Made by a program: the position numbers and the translations under genes. Positions 63,083-64,000 of a DNA stretch of 64,000 bases are shown here, in pieces. The notes under the pieces are model-generated. The model had not been told where the DNA came from and did no database searches. It saw only the letters and a program-made list of their open reading frames with translations. The DNA comes from Kovacikia minuta CCNUW1 (GTDB lineage Bacteria; Cyanobacteriota; Cyanobacteriia; Leptolyngbyales; Leptolyngbyaceae). Each line of letters opens with the position of its first letter. Position 1 is the stretch's first letter. The stretch lies in assembly GCF_020091585.1 (NCBI RefSeq), contig NZ_CP083582.1, positions 806,001 through 870,000 on the forward strand, in the 5' to 3' direction.

Positions 63083-64000
63083 ACCAAGTTCGAATTGTTA
63101 GCCTGTCCGGCGAGTACCACCACTTAAGCAGCAATGGCTCGATCGTCCTCAATGACCCCCATACCGTTTGGATTGTGAAATCAGGGGCACTGGCGTTGTT
63201 TGCCGTTCCCCTTCAGGACGGAACCCCAGAAGGCACTCGCCGCTACCTGTTTACTACCAGAGTGCAGCAGGCGATGTTCTCAACCATGAATGCAGCTGCT
63301 CCTGATCAAATTGTGGCGGTGGCGATCGAAGAAACCGAACTACTCCAGGTGTCGATCGCAGACTTCCGGGAGCATCTGGCAAACGGGTATCGGGAAGCGA
63401 TCGATTGGATTGAGGGTTGGATCGAGCAATTGGGACTGGCACTGGCTCATCTGATGCCGCCCGGAATTCCGTTTCAAGAAGATGGGGTGCGCTACTTCAC
63501 AATGGCAAGCGAGCAGATCTTTCAACCCCAGCGCCAGCTTGTCTCCTGGGTTCAGATTCAGGAAGGATTTGCCAACTGGATGGGATTTGATCAGTTGTCG
63601 CTTGCCCCTGAATCAGAAATTCTGCCCTTGAGTGCGGACATGTGGTTCCAGGCGGAAGGAACGGTGGAACTTGCCGTTTTCAACACGCTTGAAATCGATG
63701 ATCCAGAAACCTTGATGTTGGGATTATTCCAACTTCAACGCTATTTTCTGCAAGGCATTCATCTACTCGAACAACAGGAAACCAGTGCCGAATTAAACCG
63801 CTTCCAGGAACGGCAACGCCTGAACCAGCAGGTGATGGAAGAAACCCTGGGAGAACTGTCATCCCTACTGAGAACTTCCGATGCCGGGACGCAGGCTGGG
63901 GTTGCAGAAGATCCAGATAAGGCATTGTTGATCGCTGCTGGTGCCGTGGGACGGGTGTTGGGAGTCACCATTCGTCCGCCCGCCAAGTCCGAAGACCTGC
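63076..64000 (+). CDS. NHLP-type exporter, second ABC subunit (partial)
   Basis: The first 308 residues are visible. The start overlaps the preceding stop by seven bases (ATGCTAG). The N-terminal region (LSGEYHHLSSNGSIVLNDPH, VWIVKSGALALFAVPLQDGT) is the beta-rich, cNMP-like module of TIGR03797-type permease/ATPase subunits. A helical region (QQETSAELNRFQERQRLNQQ) follows, before the membrane part lying outside the window. It has no peptidase Cys motif. It likely pairs with the C39-containing subunit as a heterodimer. Confidence 0.85.
   Translation, partial: MLDQVRIVSLSGEYHHLSSNGSIVLNDPHTVWIVKSGALALFAVPLQDGTPEGTRRYLFTTRVQQAMFSTMNAAAPDQIVAVAIEETELLQVSIADFREHLANGYREAIDWIEGWIEQLGLALAHLMPPGIPFQEDGVRYFTMASEQIFQPQRQLVSWVQIQEGFANWMGFDQLSLAPESEILPLSADMWFQAEGTVELAVFNTLEIDDPETLMLGLFQLQRYFLQGIHLLEQQETSAELNRFQERQRLNQQVMEETLGELSSLLRTSDAGTQAGVAEDPDKALLIAAGAVGRVLGVTIRPPAKSEDL

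Noticed and set aside
1-64000. tRNA or rRNA genes
   Set aside because: While reading I saw no cloverleaf T-arm pattern or rRNA-like conserved sequence. I could not run a covariance search, so small RNAs may be missed.

Overview
The window looks like a filamentous-type cyanobacterial chromosome. The sequence is full of GCGATCGC (HIP1) octamers and of the G-rich or A-rich short tandem repeats common between cyanobacterial genes. Many families are cyanobacterial in flavour: a large two-partner-secretion haemagglutinin, AarF/UbiB kinase, DUF433/DUF5615 and RelE/ParE-type toxin-antitoxin pairs, Uma2 and Rpn nucleases, long ankyrin proteins, and a Tll0287-like sensor. Gene content is largely accessory, and broken genes are unusually frequent.

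Layout. 1-4.5 kb: the start of a Cache sensor (minus), then a receiver-histidine kinase fusion and two NarL-type response regulators (plus). 4.6-11.4 kb: a one-directional (minus) array of stress/detoxification genes (alpha/beta hydrolases, NmrA, thioredoxin-like protein, nitrilase, OmpR regulator, SDRs, VOC protein, DsbA). Several members have lost their middle or their 3' part, and one carries a 163-bp MITE. 12-18.4 kb: a TPS haemagglutinin and an EmrAB-type efflux pair. The 66-bp upstream region of emrA is also found upstream of the VOC gene. 18.9-21.9 kb: a divergent TcmP / three-Cys Gp37-like pair, then a DUF433-DUF5615 module. 22-29.9 kb: AarF kinase (frameshifted), mannose-1-phosphate guanylyltransferase, a Cdc48-like double AAA ATPase, a decayed NTPase-TPR gene and a toxin-antitoxin remnant. 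29.9-34.8 kb: an RND pump and its fusion protein. 35-40 kb: an internally duplicated unknown protein, two ankyrin proteins and a decayed Rpn nuclease. 40.4-46.7 kb: an operon of TerB-domain protein, DUF2791 (BrxD-like) ATPase and Lhr/BrxHI-like helicase, probably defence or stress related. 46.9-52.6 kb: a SWIM-domain gene split by a full ISAs1-family element, then fragments of Uma2, an ISKra4 transposase, a P-loop kinase and a cytochrome P450. 53.5-55.6 kb: a MinD-like ATPase and a HAMP/haem-type sensor.

56-64 kb: the most striking region, a peptide-secretion locus. Four near-identical 77-residue double-glycine precursor peptides lie in a precise 354-bp tandem array, followed by two different precursors. 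Then come a protein with two cyclic-nucleotide-binding-like domains, an HlyD-type adaptor, a C39 peptidase-ABC exporter and the start of a second ABC subunit that runs off the window. Together these form an NHLP/NHLM-type bacteriocin export system. No peptide-modifying enzyme is visible, and the predicted cores are cysteine-free and acidic.

Many frameshifts sit in short homopolymers (aarF, TerB, transposase, TPR gene), so part of the apparent decay may be sequencing error. The internal deletions, the IS insertion and the MITE insertion cannot be explained that way.
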